Assembly (NCBI GenBank): GCA_041305385.1 | Contig: JBFYLO010000030.1 | Coordinates: 1 to 64,000, forward strand | Length of the DNA: 64,000 bases | From: JAKAKT01 sp041305385 | GTDB lineage: Archaea > Micrarchaeota > Micrarchaeia > Burarchaeales > JAKAKT01 | Reading direction: 5' to 3' | Part shown: positions 1 to 7,169 of the stretch, one piece after another | Layout: each line of letters opens with the position of its first letter | Numbering within the stretch: the first letter of the stretch is position 1 | Translations under genes and position numbers: made by a program | The notes under the pieces: generated by a model | Told to the model about the DNA's origin: nothing | What the model saw: the letters and a program-made list of their open reading frames with translations, nothing else | The model's database searches: none

Positions 1-247
1 GAGTAATCGTGAACGGGGGCGGGAGACACGGAAACGGGAGGGTCTCGAAAGAGATGGAAGGGAGCCGGATTACGTGAATGCCGTCCATCTCCTCCCTTAG
101 GGACGTGTTCGGCATCTGCGAGGTGAGAACAGTTATGTCGTGCCCCTTCTTCGCAAGGCGCTTGCTCACGTGGTAGACGACTTTCTCGGTCCCGCCCGGG
201 TAGGGCATGAACAGAGGGTCGAGCATGCAGACTTTCAGGGTTTCCAT
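1..247 (-). CDS. Glycosyltransferase family 4, N-terminal fragment
   Basis: Partial gene: the start codon (ATG at 247) is inside the window and the 3' end runs off the left edge, leaving about 82 residues. The N-terminus contains PYPGGTEKVVYHVSKRLAKK followed by HDITVLTSQ, the usual first Rossmann half of GT-B retaining transferases (group 1/family 4), where a Gly-Gly-x-E/G loop precedes a helix that packs on the acceptor site. Its role is probably transfer of a sugar from an NDP-sugar in surface glycan or N-glycan synthesis; the donor cannot be told because the C-terminal E-x7-E region is missing. It lies 26 nt downstream of the beta-CASP nuclease on the same strand and may be cotranscribed. 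Function class is fairly sure, substrate unknown. Confidence 0.75.
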   Translation of the reverse strand, partial: METLKVCMLDPLFMPYPGGTEKVVYHVSKRLAKKGHDITVLTSQMPNTSLREEMDGIHVIRLPSISFETLPFPCLPPPFTIT

Positions 248-273
248 TGCGACTCCTCGATTATTAAGCCCGC

Positions 274-1497
274 TTATATTTTTATTTTATCCCCGATTTT
301 AGGCGCAACCGCATCGAAGCCCATCCCGCCCAATTCTTCTGCGAATGTTTCCGTGTGGTCCCCGTGCACGCAGAATATCTTTTCAGGAGAGGACCGCTTG
401 ATTGTCTCCAGCAGGTCCTCCCTCCCAGCATGGGCTGAGAAGTCCATGTATTCCACCGGGTTCTCGATGGGCGTCGGCCTTCCCTTGACGTAGACGAGGC
501 CCTTGTTGAGCAGGTGCCAGCCATTGGTGTTGTCAACGCAGTAGCCGGTCATGATGACTTTGGAACGCCTGTTTAGGTTGAGCATGTATTGGAACACCGG
601 GCCTCCCTCGAGCATCCCCGCAGTGGTTATGATGACACTCGGCTCCTTCAGGGCCTTGGTCCTCTGCTCGCGCGATTCGACCCACTCGGCCCACTCGAGG
701 GATTCCTCATAATTCTTGAAGTCCTTCACAAAGCGGGGGCACTGGCGGATGAGCTCAGAGGCAGTTTTCGCCATCCCGTCAATGTAGACTGTCGCTTCCC
801 TGTTCAATGAATAGAGCGACTGGAGAAGCTCCTGGCTCCTCCCCACTGCAAACGCAGGGAGGAGGACGTTGCCTCCGTTCTCGAGAGTGTTCCTCACCTC
901 GGAAGAGAGCCTCTTCTCAAGCTCCCTTCTCGGTGGATGGTTTCTCTGGGAGTATGTAGTCTCGGTAATCAGGATGTCTGCTTTCGGGACATCGGCGCCC
1001 TTTTCCAGCCTCGTGGGCTCGAGCTTTAGGTCTCCGGTGTAGAGCAGGGAGCGCTTCCCCATCTCAAGGTGGACAAGGGCCGAGCCGGTTATGTGCCCGG
1101 CATCATGGAGGGTCAGCCTGGCCCCCTGCACCTCGAACCCCGCCCCGTATTCGAGAGGGGAGAAATGCTTGAACGCCTTCTTGTAGCTCGAAGTCCTGAA
1201 GGGGACCCGCTCCTGGATTTTGATGGAGTCCTTTATGAGGAGTTCGGAGAGAAGGGCTGTCGGGTAGGTGGCGAAAAATGGGCACGCGTAGTGGTCGTAG
1301 ACTGCGGGGAGAAAACCGGAGTGGTCCAGGTGTGCGTGGGAGATTATGACCGCGTCCAGTCCGTCCTTGACCTTGAGCGGGTATTCGGTGCCCTCGTAAA
1401 TCTTGATCCCGTAGTCGAGGAGGGCGCGGAAACCGTTGTCGACGAGGATGGCGCTTCTCCCGACCTCGCCTGCTCCGCCCAAGAACGTAAGCTCCAT
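274..1497 (-). CDS. Beta-CASP metallo-beta-lactamase ribonuclease (aCPSF2-like)
   Basis: Cytoplasmic zinc-dependent RNase, 407 residues. The metallo-beta-lactamase core shows the HAHLDHSGFLP signature, the acidic motif A (ITETTYSQ) and a beta-CASP cap containing PAFAVGRSQE. Motif B is the His of FSAHAGREDLLE and motif C the His of FCVHGD. There are no N-terminal KH domains, so the length fits the archaeal aCPSF2 group (about 400-430 aa) rather than aCPSF1 (about 640 aa); aRNase J is the other candidate. These enzymes act as endo- or 5'-3' exonucleases in RNA 3'-end maturation and turnover. The start at 1497 puts MELTFLGGAGEVG first, as in the family; a TTG 27 nt upstream would add nine atypical residues. 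The gene is divergent from the winged-helix gene across a shared AT-rich promoter. Confidence 0.88.
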   Translation of the reverse strand: MELTFLGGAGEVGRSAILVDNGFRALLDYGIKIYEGTEYPLKVKDGLDAVIISHAHLDHSGFLPAVYDHYACPFFATYPTALLSELLIKDSIKIQERVPFRTSSYKKAFKHFSPLEYGAGFEVQGARLTLHDAGHITGSALVHLEMGKRSLLYTGDLKLEPTRLEKGADVPKADILITETTYSQRNHPPRRELEKRLSSEVRNTLENGGNVLLPAFAVGRSQELLQSLYSLNREATVYIDGMAKTASELIRQCPRFVKDFKNYEESLEWAEWVESREQRTKALKEPSVIITTAGMLEGGPVFQYMLNLNRRSKVIMTGYCVDNTNGWHLLNKGLVYVKGRPTPIENPVEYMDFSAHAGREDLLETIKRSSPEKIFCVHGDHTETFAEELGGMGFDAVAPKIGDKIKI

Positions 1498-1532
1498 TAG
1501 AAAACCACTTCGAAATAAATTCAATCAATAGG

Positions 1533-1540
1533 TATTTAAA
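1533..1540. promoter_or_regulatory. Bidirectional TATA-like box
   Basis: TATTTAAA lies between two divergent genes. Read on the + strand it is about 25 bp upstream of the GTG at 1562, as expected for a leaderless archaeal transcript. Read on the - strand TTTAAATA is about 36 bp upstream of the ATG at 1497. One box may serve both genes. Confidence 0.5.
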
Positions 1541-1561
1541 CGTTAACAAGTATTTTCTTTC

Positions 1562-2242
1562 GTGACACCTGGTGAACAGAAGGAACTGACTTTCCTCGAC
1601 TTGATAGTGCTCCAGAGGATAGGGCCAGACACGACGCTCGAGCGCTTCGGCTCGAAGATAAACTCCTCTTTTTTCGAGGCTGCCAACATCCTCGGGACCA
1701 TAAAGCTGAAGGGCTATGTGGACATAGACTCGGCCCTTGGGGCAAGCAAGGTCGCCCTCTCGGATGCTGGGAAGGCAGTGCTCGCCACTGCCGAGGAGAA
1801 GAGCGCCGGGGAGATAGACGGGCTCGACAAGGGAATCCTCGGGGCCATTTCAAAGGGGATGAAGGACCCTGAAAAAATCGCGGAGAGGCTCAACATAAGG
1901 AGCGGGGACCTCGCGTTTCATCTTTACAAGCTGGTGAAAACCAACCACATCGATTACGACCTCAGGTCCGGAAGAGTATCGCTCATGCTCACTGAGAGTG
2001 GCTTCAAGGATGCTGACAGGGGGGAAGAAGAGCCTGCGCCTGAAGAGGAGATTGGGAAGGAGCTTGCAGACGGGCCGAAGGAACCCGGGATGAGGGAAAA
2101 GAAACTTGACATAGGGGCCGAGAGGACCAGGAGCAAAGCATCGTATTATATGAAGAAATGGGGCAAATACAGCGTAATCCTTTTCGTAGTCATCGTGGTC
2201 ATCATTCTCGCGCTGATTTGGCTCTTTCTGAACAGCAGGTGA
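1562..2242 (+). CDS. Winged-helix protein with C-terminal membrane anchor
   Basis: 226 residues, GTG start. Residues about 10-150 look like two tandem winged-helix modules; the second (LDKGILGAISKGMKDPEKIAERLN) has the helix-turn-helix layout of an MarR/ArsR-like domain. Then comes an acidic linker rich in Glu/Pro, a basic stretch and one hydrophobic helix near residues 203-222, ending in Asn-Ser-Arg, so the protein is probably tail-anchored with its DNA-binding part in the cytoplasm. Such membrane-bound regulators are common in archaea. It starts the cluster that continues with two small membrane proteins, with only 5 nt to the next start. Targets are unknown; a purely structural role is possible. 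Confidence 0.55.
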   Translation: MTPGEQKELTFLDLIVLQRIGPDTTLERFGSKINSSFFEAANILGTIKLKGYVDIDSALGASKVALSDAGKAVLATAEEKSAGEIDGLDKGILGAISKGMKDPEKIAERLNIRSGDLAFHLYKLVKTNHIDYDLRSGRVSLMLTESGFKDADRGEEEPAPEEEIGKELADGPKEPGMREKKLDIGAERTRSKASYYMKKWGKYSVILFVVIVVIILALIWLFLNSR

Positions 2243-2247
2243 TTGGA

Positions 2248-2625
2248 GTGGATGCCGCGCCGGTGATGATGAATCTCCCGCTATTCCTGGGCGCGCTCGC
2301 CATTACCCTGATAGTCGAGCTGATGGCTTCAGCCGCATTCCTGTCGATGAAAAGAATCCGGGACAAACAAATCCTGGAATATGTCGTAATCGTGAACCTC
2401 ATCACGATGCCGGTCGGGATTTACCTGTTCCCGATTCTGTTCACCGGGGTTGCGCTGACAATACTCGCCGAAGTGTTCGCCATCGCGCTCGAGGCTGTTC
2501 TGCTCCATCTCGTGAGCAAAGAGCTCTCAATGAAGAACGCATTCGCCCTGAGCATTCTCATGAACTTGGGAAGCTTCTTCATCGGCGGGGCAATTTTCGG
2601 CTACCTGGATGCGACGGTGCTTTGA
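2248..2625 (+). CDS. Four-helix membrane protein, paralogue of the next gene
   Basis: About 125 residues from the GTG at 2248. This start is preceded by AGGTGA (2237-2242, which includes the previous stop) at 5-nt spacing; the ATG at 2266 is an alternative. Four hydrophobic segments are visible, with the recurring pattern VVIVNLITMPVGIYLFP ... LAEVFAIALEA ... SILMNLGSFFIGG. The same pattern recurs in the C-terminal half of the following gene, so the two are tandem paralogues. No catalytic residues stand out and the family is not recognised; the Glu residues inside helices two and three could matter for transport or oligomerisation, which is speculative. Confidence 0.6.
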   Translation: MDAAPVMMNLPLFLGALAITLIVELMASAAFLSMKRIRDKQILEYVVIVNLITMPVGIYLFPILFTGVALTILAEVFAIALEAVLLHLVSKELSMKNAFALSILMNLGSFFIGGAIFGYLDATVL

Positions 2626-3422
2626 TGAACAGAGCGCTTGGATTGCTGGCGCTTCTAATGCTCTTTTCCCAGTTTGCTTGTGCTGATACGGGCCCGATTC
2701 CCTCGATGACTTTTTATCTCGATTATGAGACTTCGAAGCCCGTAACGCTGATGACTAGCGGTAATTCGCAGATAGAGTGCTCTGATAAGGATTGCATCGA
2801 TGGCAAGCCACTCGCGCAAATGGGACCTTACGGGTTCAGCTGCGATAGGAACAACCAATGCTTTTCTAGGGGGGACGGTATATCGATAGAGTATGCATAT
2901 CCAGGAAATTACCACAAGCTTGTGTTGAATTTTTCCGACGCTGTGCGCGAGAGCAATGTGTTTATCGCGGAGAGCGATAAGTACCATGTGGTTTTCAATG
3001 TTCGGGTGACTGACACCGGGTTGATTGTGAGCGAGATTAAGCCGCCAATCTCAGAACAGAGTTCCTTTCCCTTGGCCCTGTGTATAACAATTATTTTGGA
3101 ACTGGTTGTCGCAGTGCTGTTCCTTTTGGCGACTAATTCTGGAAAGGGCTTCGACAGGATTCTGGCTTCAGTCATGGTCGTGAATCTTGTCTCATTGCCC
3201 TTCGTGTGGTTTGTGTTCCCGCCCCTCTTTCCGGGAATTGCTGCCATTGTACTGGCTGAGCTTTTCGCACTTGTTTTCGAGGCAGGCGCGATATTCTTCG
3301 CAAACAAGCAATTCATAACTCTCAAGCGGGCGTTTATTCTAAGTTTTTTGATGAACGCGGTAAGCCTATTCATTGGTGGCTTCGTTTATGTGTTTCTTAG
3401 TCCGATGTTCGTTTCGGCATAG
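2625..3422 (+). CDS. Secreted-domain membrane protein with four C-terminal helices
   Basis: About 265 residues from the ATG at 2625, which overlaps the previous stop (TGATG). An N-terminal signal peptide ends near the Ala-Cys-Ala-Asp at residues 18-21. It is followed by an extracytoplasmic domain of about 130 residues with four clustered Cys (IECSDKDC, FSCDRNNQC) that could form two disulfides. The remaining part is a four-helix membrane domain paralogous to the upstream gene (MVVNLVSLPFVWFVFPPLF, LAELFALVFEAG, SFLMNAVSLFIGG). This suggests that an ancestral four-helix unit was duplicated and one copy gained a sensor-like or binding domain. The function is not recognised. Confidence 0.6.
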   Translation: MNRALGLLALLMLFSQFACADTGPIPSMTFYLDYETSKPVTLMTSGNSQIECSDKDCIDGKPLAQMGPYGFSCDRNNQCFSRGDGISIEYAYPGNYHKLVLNFSDAVRESNVFIAESDKYHVVFNVRVTDTGLIVSEIKPPISEQSSFPLALCITIILELVVAVLFLLATNSGKGFDRILASVMVVNLVSLPFVWFVFPPLFPGIAAIVLAELFALVFEAGAIFFANKQFITLKRAFILSFLMNAVSLFIGGFVYVFLSPMFVSA

Positions 3423-3423
3423 T

Positions 3424-3432
3424 TTTTAAATA
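3424..3432 (+). promoter_or_regulatory. TATA-like box of the minimal pilin cassette
   Basis: TTTTTAAAT(A) begins 2 nt after the preceding stop codon and lies about 21-29 bp upstream of the ATG at 3453, the spacing expected for a leaderless transcript. It would drive the cassette from 3453 to 6137. Confidence 0.55.
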
Positions 3433-3452
3433 ACCTCGCGCAATCCTAGTTC

Positions 3453-3881
3453 ATGAAAGCGCAGGCAGCTGTCGAACTCCTCATAGTCCTCGCCATAGCC
3501 ATGACGATGCTCGGGGCGGTGGTGATGACGGGCTCAAGGCAGCTCGCTCATGGCCAGACGATGCTGAGGCTCTCCCAGGCGAGGTCCGCTGTCAATGACA
3601 TAGCGAATGCCGCCGATGTGGTTTACAAGGAAGGCGAGGGCTCGGTCAGGAAGGTAAGGATTACGATTCCCGATGCAGTTGACCCCGAAAGGGTCTTTGT
3701 TGACGGCAAGTTCGCGAACATCGGGGTTTATGTCGAGGGGGGAAACAGCGACGTGAATGCCATGAGCATTGCGGAGATGAGGGGGAAGCTGCCCTCGGAG
3801 CCAGGAACCTACTGGATTTACGTGGGAGCGAGGAGCGGCTGCGTTGTTGTCGGACCCGACATAACGGGTCTCGGTTGCTGA
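3453..3881 (+). CDS. Pilin-like class III signal peptide protein (cassette member A)
   Basis: 142 residues. The N-terminus MKAQAAVELLIVLAIAMTM is a class III (type IV prepilin) signal: a short basic leader, cleavage expected after Ala-Gln or Gln, Glu at +5 or nearby, then a hydrophobic helix. The mature part includes ARSAVNDIANAADVVYKEGE followed by VRKVRITIPDAV. The same order (AKHAVTKIAEAADAVYVQG ... FSIYVTMPDNV) is found in the pilin at 60469-60915, the first gene of the large pilus operon, so these are paralogues in equivalent positions. Expected location is the membrane and then a pilus fibre or pseudopilus. First gene of a five-gene unit on this strand. Confidence 0.8.
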   Translation: MKAQAAVELLIVLAIAMTMLGAVVMTGSRQLAHGQTMLRLSQARSAVNDIANAADVVYKEGEGSVRKVRITIPDAVDPERVFVDGKFANIGVYVEGGNSDVNAMSIAEMRGKLPSEPGTYWIYVGARSGCVVVGPDITGLGC

Positions 3882-3890
3882 GGTATTTGA

Positions 3891-4445
3891 ATGCGGGCGC
3901 AGGTGAGCGGCTCTGTAGAAAATCTAGGGAGCAGCACTGCCCCCAATTGCGGCTGTCCGCCCGGGCGGACAGGTCGGCTCCCGGGAGCCGACCACTTGCG
4001 CTTCGGGCGCAAGTGCCGCGGTGCAGTGCTGCCGGGGCATTTCTACAGGGCGCAGGTGAGCGTTGACTTCATAATCGCTTCCCTCGTGGTGATGTCGCTC
4101 TTCTCGATTGTTTTCGGCCTCTACATCACGAAGAGCAGGGGCGTTGGGGAGGTGATGTCCAGCCTCGAGGCGCAGAGATTGGGCGATAGAATCGCCTGGA
4201 ACATCAATGAAGTCTCGAGGGCGGGCGATGGTGCCAGGGCCGAGGTCTTCATCCCGAATGCGATTTGGGGCGAACAGTATTACGTATCCGTAGAGGGCAG
4301 GTGGACAGAGGTGGTCTGGAACCACGGCGGCTCCGAGAACCATCTCTCGGTTCCATTGATGACGAATAATACGAGGGGCGGGATTTTCAACCCGAACACG
4401 AGGCTCGAGATAAAGAACGAGGGTGGAATTGTTGAAATCTCTTAA
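3891..4445 (+). CDS. Pilin-like protein interrupted in frame by a palindromic insertion (cassette member B)
   Basis: 184 codons as it stands. The first six codons (Met-Arg-Ala-Gln-Val-Ser) recur 51 codons later as RAQVSVDFIIASLVVMSLF, a class III signal with its hydrophobic helix. The intervening 153 bp is a multi-hairpin element with a 15-bp duplication, so the ancestral start was probably MRAQVSVDF. The mature domain (DRIAWNINEVSRAG ... YVSVEGRWTEVVW ... NEGGIVEIS) resembles that of the pilin at 60021-60428, the matching member of the large operon. With about 50 Cys/Gly/Pro/Arg-rich residues ahead of the signal, normal prepilin processing is doubtful, although the frame is intact. Functional product or pseudogene cannot be decided from sequence. 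Confidence 0.65.
   Translation: MRAQVSGSVENLGSSTAPNCGCPPGRTGRLPGADHLRFGRKCRGAVLPGHFYRAQVSVDFIIASLVVMSLFSIVFGLYITKSRGVGEVMSSLEAQRLGDRIAWNINEVSRAGDGARAEVFIPNAIWGEQYYVSVEGRWTEVVWNHGGSENHLSVPLMTNNTRGGIFNPNTRLEIKNEGGIVEIS
3895..4062. mobile_element. MITE-like cloverleaf palindromic element with 15-bp flanking duplication
   Basis: GGGCGCAGGTGAGCG occurs at 3895-3909 and again at 4048-4062, flanking 138 bp built of inverted repeats. The outer stem is CTGTAGAAA (3913-3921) with TTTCTACAG (4040-4048). The second stem is GCAGCACTGC (3931-3940) with GCAGTGCTGC (4023-4032). Inside are three adjacent arms: a perfect 18-bp palindrome at 3954-3971 and a perfect 22-bp palindrome at 3972-3993, both with CCCGGG centres, and CACTTGCGC/GCGCAAGTG at 3993-4015 with loop TTCGG. 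The repeat unit is 153 bp, exactly 51 codons. No transposase is encoded; a non-autonomous element or a replication-slippage product are both possible. Confidence 0.7.
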
Positions 4446-4953
4446 GGCACAGGTTTTCTCATACGATTTGGTGTTCGCGCTTATGGCAATCGCCTTCCTT
4501 CTCTGGTATTCCTTCAACGCCTCCAATGCCCTGGGGGAGAAGATAGAGTCCTCGGAACAGGAAGCTCGGATGGCCGAGGTTGCCCAGTCCGCATTCGTCC
4601 AGCTGACTGAAAGCCCTGGCGACCCTTCGAACTGGGGTGATTTGGGGGCGAGCAGCATCGGGCTTGCTGAGAGCAAAGGGGTTTTGGACAGGGGAAAGGT
4701 CGAGCGGTTTGCAGCGCTCGCAGGGGATTCCGAGAGGTATGACGGAGCAAGGGCGATGCTTTCATTCAACAGGCAGGGCGGGGCTTATTTGTTCAACTTC
4801 AAGGTCAGCGAAATCAGCGGAAGCGAGATTTACTCAATCGGGCCGAAGGAACCCGGGGCATCGGTAGCCCTGGTCTCAAATGTAATGGCAATGGACGGAA
4901 GGCTCGTGAGGGCCTCCCTGAGGGTTTGGGACATAGGCGAGGGGACTGGATGA
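4432..4953 (+). CDS. Pilin-like membrane-anchored protein (cassette member C)
   Basis: About 173 residues from the TTG at 4432, which follows GAGGGTG (4419-4425) by 6 nt; the GTG at 4423 is an alternative in the same frame. The N-terminus LKSLKAQVFSYDLVFALMA resembles a class III signal joined to a transmembrane helix. The mature part has SNWGDLGASSIGLAESKGVL and ends with SLRVWDIGEG. The protein at 58799-60016 shows DWNSTNVKSIGLATEERVL and the ending TLRVWK, so these are homologues; the larger one carries an extra GATase1-like domain that this one lacks. It overlaps the upstream gene by 14 nt and the downstream gene by 4 nt, which points to translational coupling. Confidence 0.72.
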   Translation: MKSLKAQVFSYDLVFALMAIAFLLWYSFNASNALGEKIESSEQEARMAEVAQSAFVQLTESPGDPSNWGDLGASSIGLAESKGVLDRGKVERFAALAGDSERYDGARAMLSFNRQGGAYLFNFKVSEISGSEIYSIGPKEPGASVALVSNVMAMDGRLVRASLRVWDIGEGTG

Positions 4954-5330
4954 AAGGATTTGTCTTCACATTCGACGCGCTTTTCGCGGCAGTCATAGGC
5001 ATAACCCTGGCGCTCTCGTTCTATCTGATGCTCGATGAGATAAAGCCGATTCAAGCGCATGCGCCTGTGGAAAAGGACTTGCTCGCTGCGCTTGAAAAAA
5101 CAGGAAAACTGGAAACAATGAGTGGGAAGGAGCTGGCGAACGCCCTTTCCAAACACAACAGGTGCGGAAGCCTGGTTCTCAAGATAAATGGCGTTGTCGA
5201 GAGGGAAGCAGTTGCCTGCCCTTGCGATGACTCGGGGGAGTTTTATTCCGGCGTGAGAAGCTTCGTCAGGAGTTCAGGAGGGGTTCAGGAATACGGGGTT
5301 GCCGTCCTAAGGACGTGCCTGAGGGATTAG
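4950..5330 (+). CDS. Short class III-like anchored protein (cassette member D)
   Basis: About 126 residues from the ATG at 4950, which overlaps the previous stop as ATGA. The N-terminus MKGFVFTFDALFAAVIGITL matches the Phe-Thr-x-Asp anchors that begin the two giant VWA proteins of the other operon (RGVFFTMDSVFGLMIL, RGFFFTIDSIFALLIL). A short soluble region with two or three Cys pairs (CGSLVL, CPCDDS, TCLRD) follows. It is probably the minimal counterpart of those giant proteins, with the anchor and assembly part but no adhesin domains. The domain after residue 40 is not recognised. Confidence 0.65.
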   Translation: MKGFVFTFDALFAAVIGITLALSFYLMLDEIKPIQAHAPVEKDLLAALEKTGKLETMSGKELANALSKHNRCGSLVLKINGVVEREAVACPCDDSGEFYSGVRSFVRSSGGVQEYGVAVLRTCLRD

Positions 5331-6137
5331 ATGAAAAGGGGGTTTGTCTTCACAATCGCGTTTTCGCTGTTCTTCCTGATGCTTCTCTATTCCGCGGCCT
5401 TTTACAAGAACATGGGGGAGATGAGGCGGGGGGCCCTCGAATCCGCGGACATCAGCAAAGAAAATTATGTTGCCGATGACGTTGGATACGACTACCTGGC
5501 GATTTGGGGAATGAAGACCGGGCTCGCCAGGGATGTGAGGCTCCGCTGGACTGTCGAGGACAGAATACCCGCAAATGGAGACATGGAGAGCACGTTGAAA
5601 GTTTATGAGGAATTCGTGGCGGGGGAGTATTCGAGGACGAACAACATTAATGCCAAGGCGGAGCTGGACAGGACGGGCGAGCTGAGGCTTGAGCCCCAGG
5701 GAATTGTTTACAGGCACTCGGGGAATGATTTGATTGTCGATGGAGTGGTTTCCGAGTACCAAGTTAAGGGAAGATTAACTAAAACCTGCGGGGGCGGGTG
5801 CTCGGGCTCTGGAAATTGGGAGTGGGGGAGCGCGGGAGAAGGACCGTTTGTTTCGCTCGAACTGGTTGATGCAAATGGGAGCAGGGTAGACATTCTTGGG
5901 AAAACGAGCGGATATGTCAGGCTGAATGGGACGAGCACTGCATATGTTCCTCTTGGGAACGGGGGACTGGAGATAAGGCTTTCGAGCAGGCAGTTGAGAA
6001 TCGTGTTCACGAACTCTGGCGCGGAAGTCAAGACCACTGTTTCAATTGCGAGCAACGAGCCTGCGGTTGTTTATGCCCCGGTGAGGCTGACAGTTGGGGA
6101 CAGGGTTTTTGAGAAGATAGTCCTGATTGAGAAATAG
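5331..6137 (+). CDS. Class III-like anchored protein (cassette member E)
   Basis: 268 residues starting MKRGFVFTIAFSLFFLM, the same anchor type as its upstream neighbour, from which it is separated by no gap (stop ends at 5330). After the helix comes a beta-rich extracytoplasmic domain with one Cys pair within a Gly-rich loop (TCGGGCSGSG). By position and by its N-terminal layout (a helix followed by a region around ENYVADDVGYDYLA) it corresponds to the protein at 48332-49357 of the large operon (IELANYADSIALDVPRVLD). It is the last gene of the cassette; the next promoter-like TATAAAAAG lies near 6167. Confidence 0.65.
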   Translation: MKRGFVFTIAFSLFFLMLLYSAAFYKNMGEMRRGALESADISKENYVADDVGYDYLAIWGMKTGLARDVRLRWTVEDRIPANGDMESTLKVYEEFVAGEYSRTNNINAKAELDRTGELRLEPQGIVYRHSGNDLIVDGVVSEYQVKGRLTKTCGGGCSGSGNWEWGSAGEGPFVSLELVDANGSRVDILGKTSGYVRLNGTSTAYVPLGNGGLEIRLSSRQLRIVFTNSGAEVKTTVSIASNEPAVVYAPVRLTVGDRVFEKIVLIEK

Positions 6138-6205
6138 GGAACAGAAGATAATGGCTGGCCCAAGGTATAAAAAGAAAAAGAACCATTGATTATGCAGGCG
6201 AAGCC

Positions 6206-7051
6206 ATGTGGTTGCTCTTTCAATCCGAAGCGTATAAAACCGGGTCCAAAGCAGAACGGGAACTCGTTGCGCCCCTAAAAGTAAGAGACGCCTTGGCACT
6301 GAAGAAAAATGAACTTAGAAACGCCCAGCCCATGGTAGAGGCCGTGGAAACCAAGAAAAAGGAATTGATTGCGTTTCTCAGACCTTACATGAAAGACGGG
6401 AAGGACCCGGAAGAGATGCTAACGAGGATAACCAGTATAGACGCCAGATGGAGAAAGAGGATGGACGATGCTAAGGCAAGGCTCGATGCTCTTTCGCCTG
6501 AAGATTGGATTGACGGACATGATGCGCCTGCCACCATGTATGACCCACACCTTGTGCCGTCTAAAGCGAGGCTAATTTTGGATGAAATGGAGGACATCAG
6601 AAAACGCTATGACCTGGAGACCGGGGACGTGCGGGATGAATACGTGAGGTTTAACCTGGGGGATTATTGGAACTCTCTGAAAGAGCTGGACTTCAAGGGT
6701 ATGGCGAAGGCAGTTGTTATGATGGTTGGTGGGGGGGCGGCTATGGGGGCAATCGCCGGTCCTAGCCTGAATGCGCTCGTAGGTTATTCTTTACTTGGTG
6801 GCGGCGGTTCTGTTTTTGGTGCAGCCATTGCAGGTGCAGGTTTAGGGGCCAGCGTTGCCGGCGCAGGTGTAGCGTGCTTTGCCGTGATAGGTTTGATAGC
6901 GGGATATTTCGTCACCCGAACGGCAACTCGCCTTAAAATTTTAGAACAGCTCGAGAAGGAGAACGTAATCCTCGGGGCTGACGCGATGTGGCGAAGGTGC
7001 ATGGAAGTCCGGGAAAAGCTTGATACTGCCAATGAGACGCGCAATCAGTAA
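6206..7051 (+). CDS. Protein with helical N-terminus and glycine-zipper membrane segments
   Basis: 281 residues, not recognised. Residues 1-165 are charged and strongly helical (VETKKKELIAFL, IDARWRKRMDDAKARLDAL), probably coiled coil. Residues about 175-240 form two or three very Gly/Ala-rich membrane segments (MVGGGAAMGAIAGPSLNAL, AAIAGAGLGASVAGAGVA) of glycine-zipper type, followed by a short charged tail. Glycine zippers favour tight helix packing and occur in pore-forming or membrane-remodelling proteins, but no function should be assigned on this alone. A TATA-like GTATAAAAAG at about 6167-6176 precedes the ATG. It is convergent with the pilin at 7170-7619. Confidence 0.6.
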   Translation: MWLLFQSEAYKTGSKAERELVAPLKVRDALALKKNELRNAQPMVEAVETKKKELIAFLRPYMKDGKDPEEMLTRITSIDARWRKRMDDAKARLDALSPEDWIDGHDAPATMYDPHLVPSKARLILDEMEDIRKRYDLETGDVRDEYVRFNLGDYWNSLKELDFKGMAKAVVMMVGGGAAMGAIAGPSLNALVGYSLLGGGGSVFGAAIAGAGLGASVAGAGVACFAVIGLIAGYFVTRTATRLKILEQLEKENVILGADAMWRRCMEVREKLDTANETRNQ

Positions 7052-7169
7052 GGGAGCTAGCGGGCCATTAAGACTCCTATTTGGTTAGTTGGTGGTTTGC
7101 GAAGAATTCCCCCCAAGTAGAGGTCTGATGTGTTAGTTGCCAGCTAGTAAGCATAGTTCAATAAAACTT

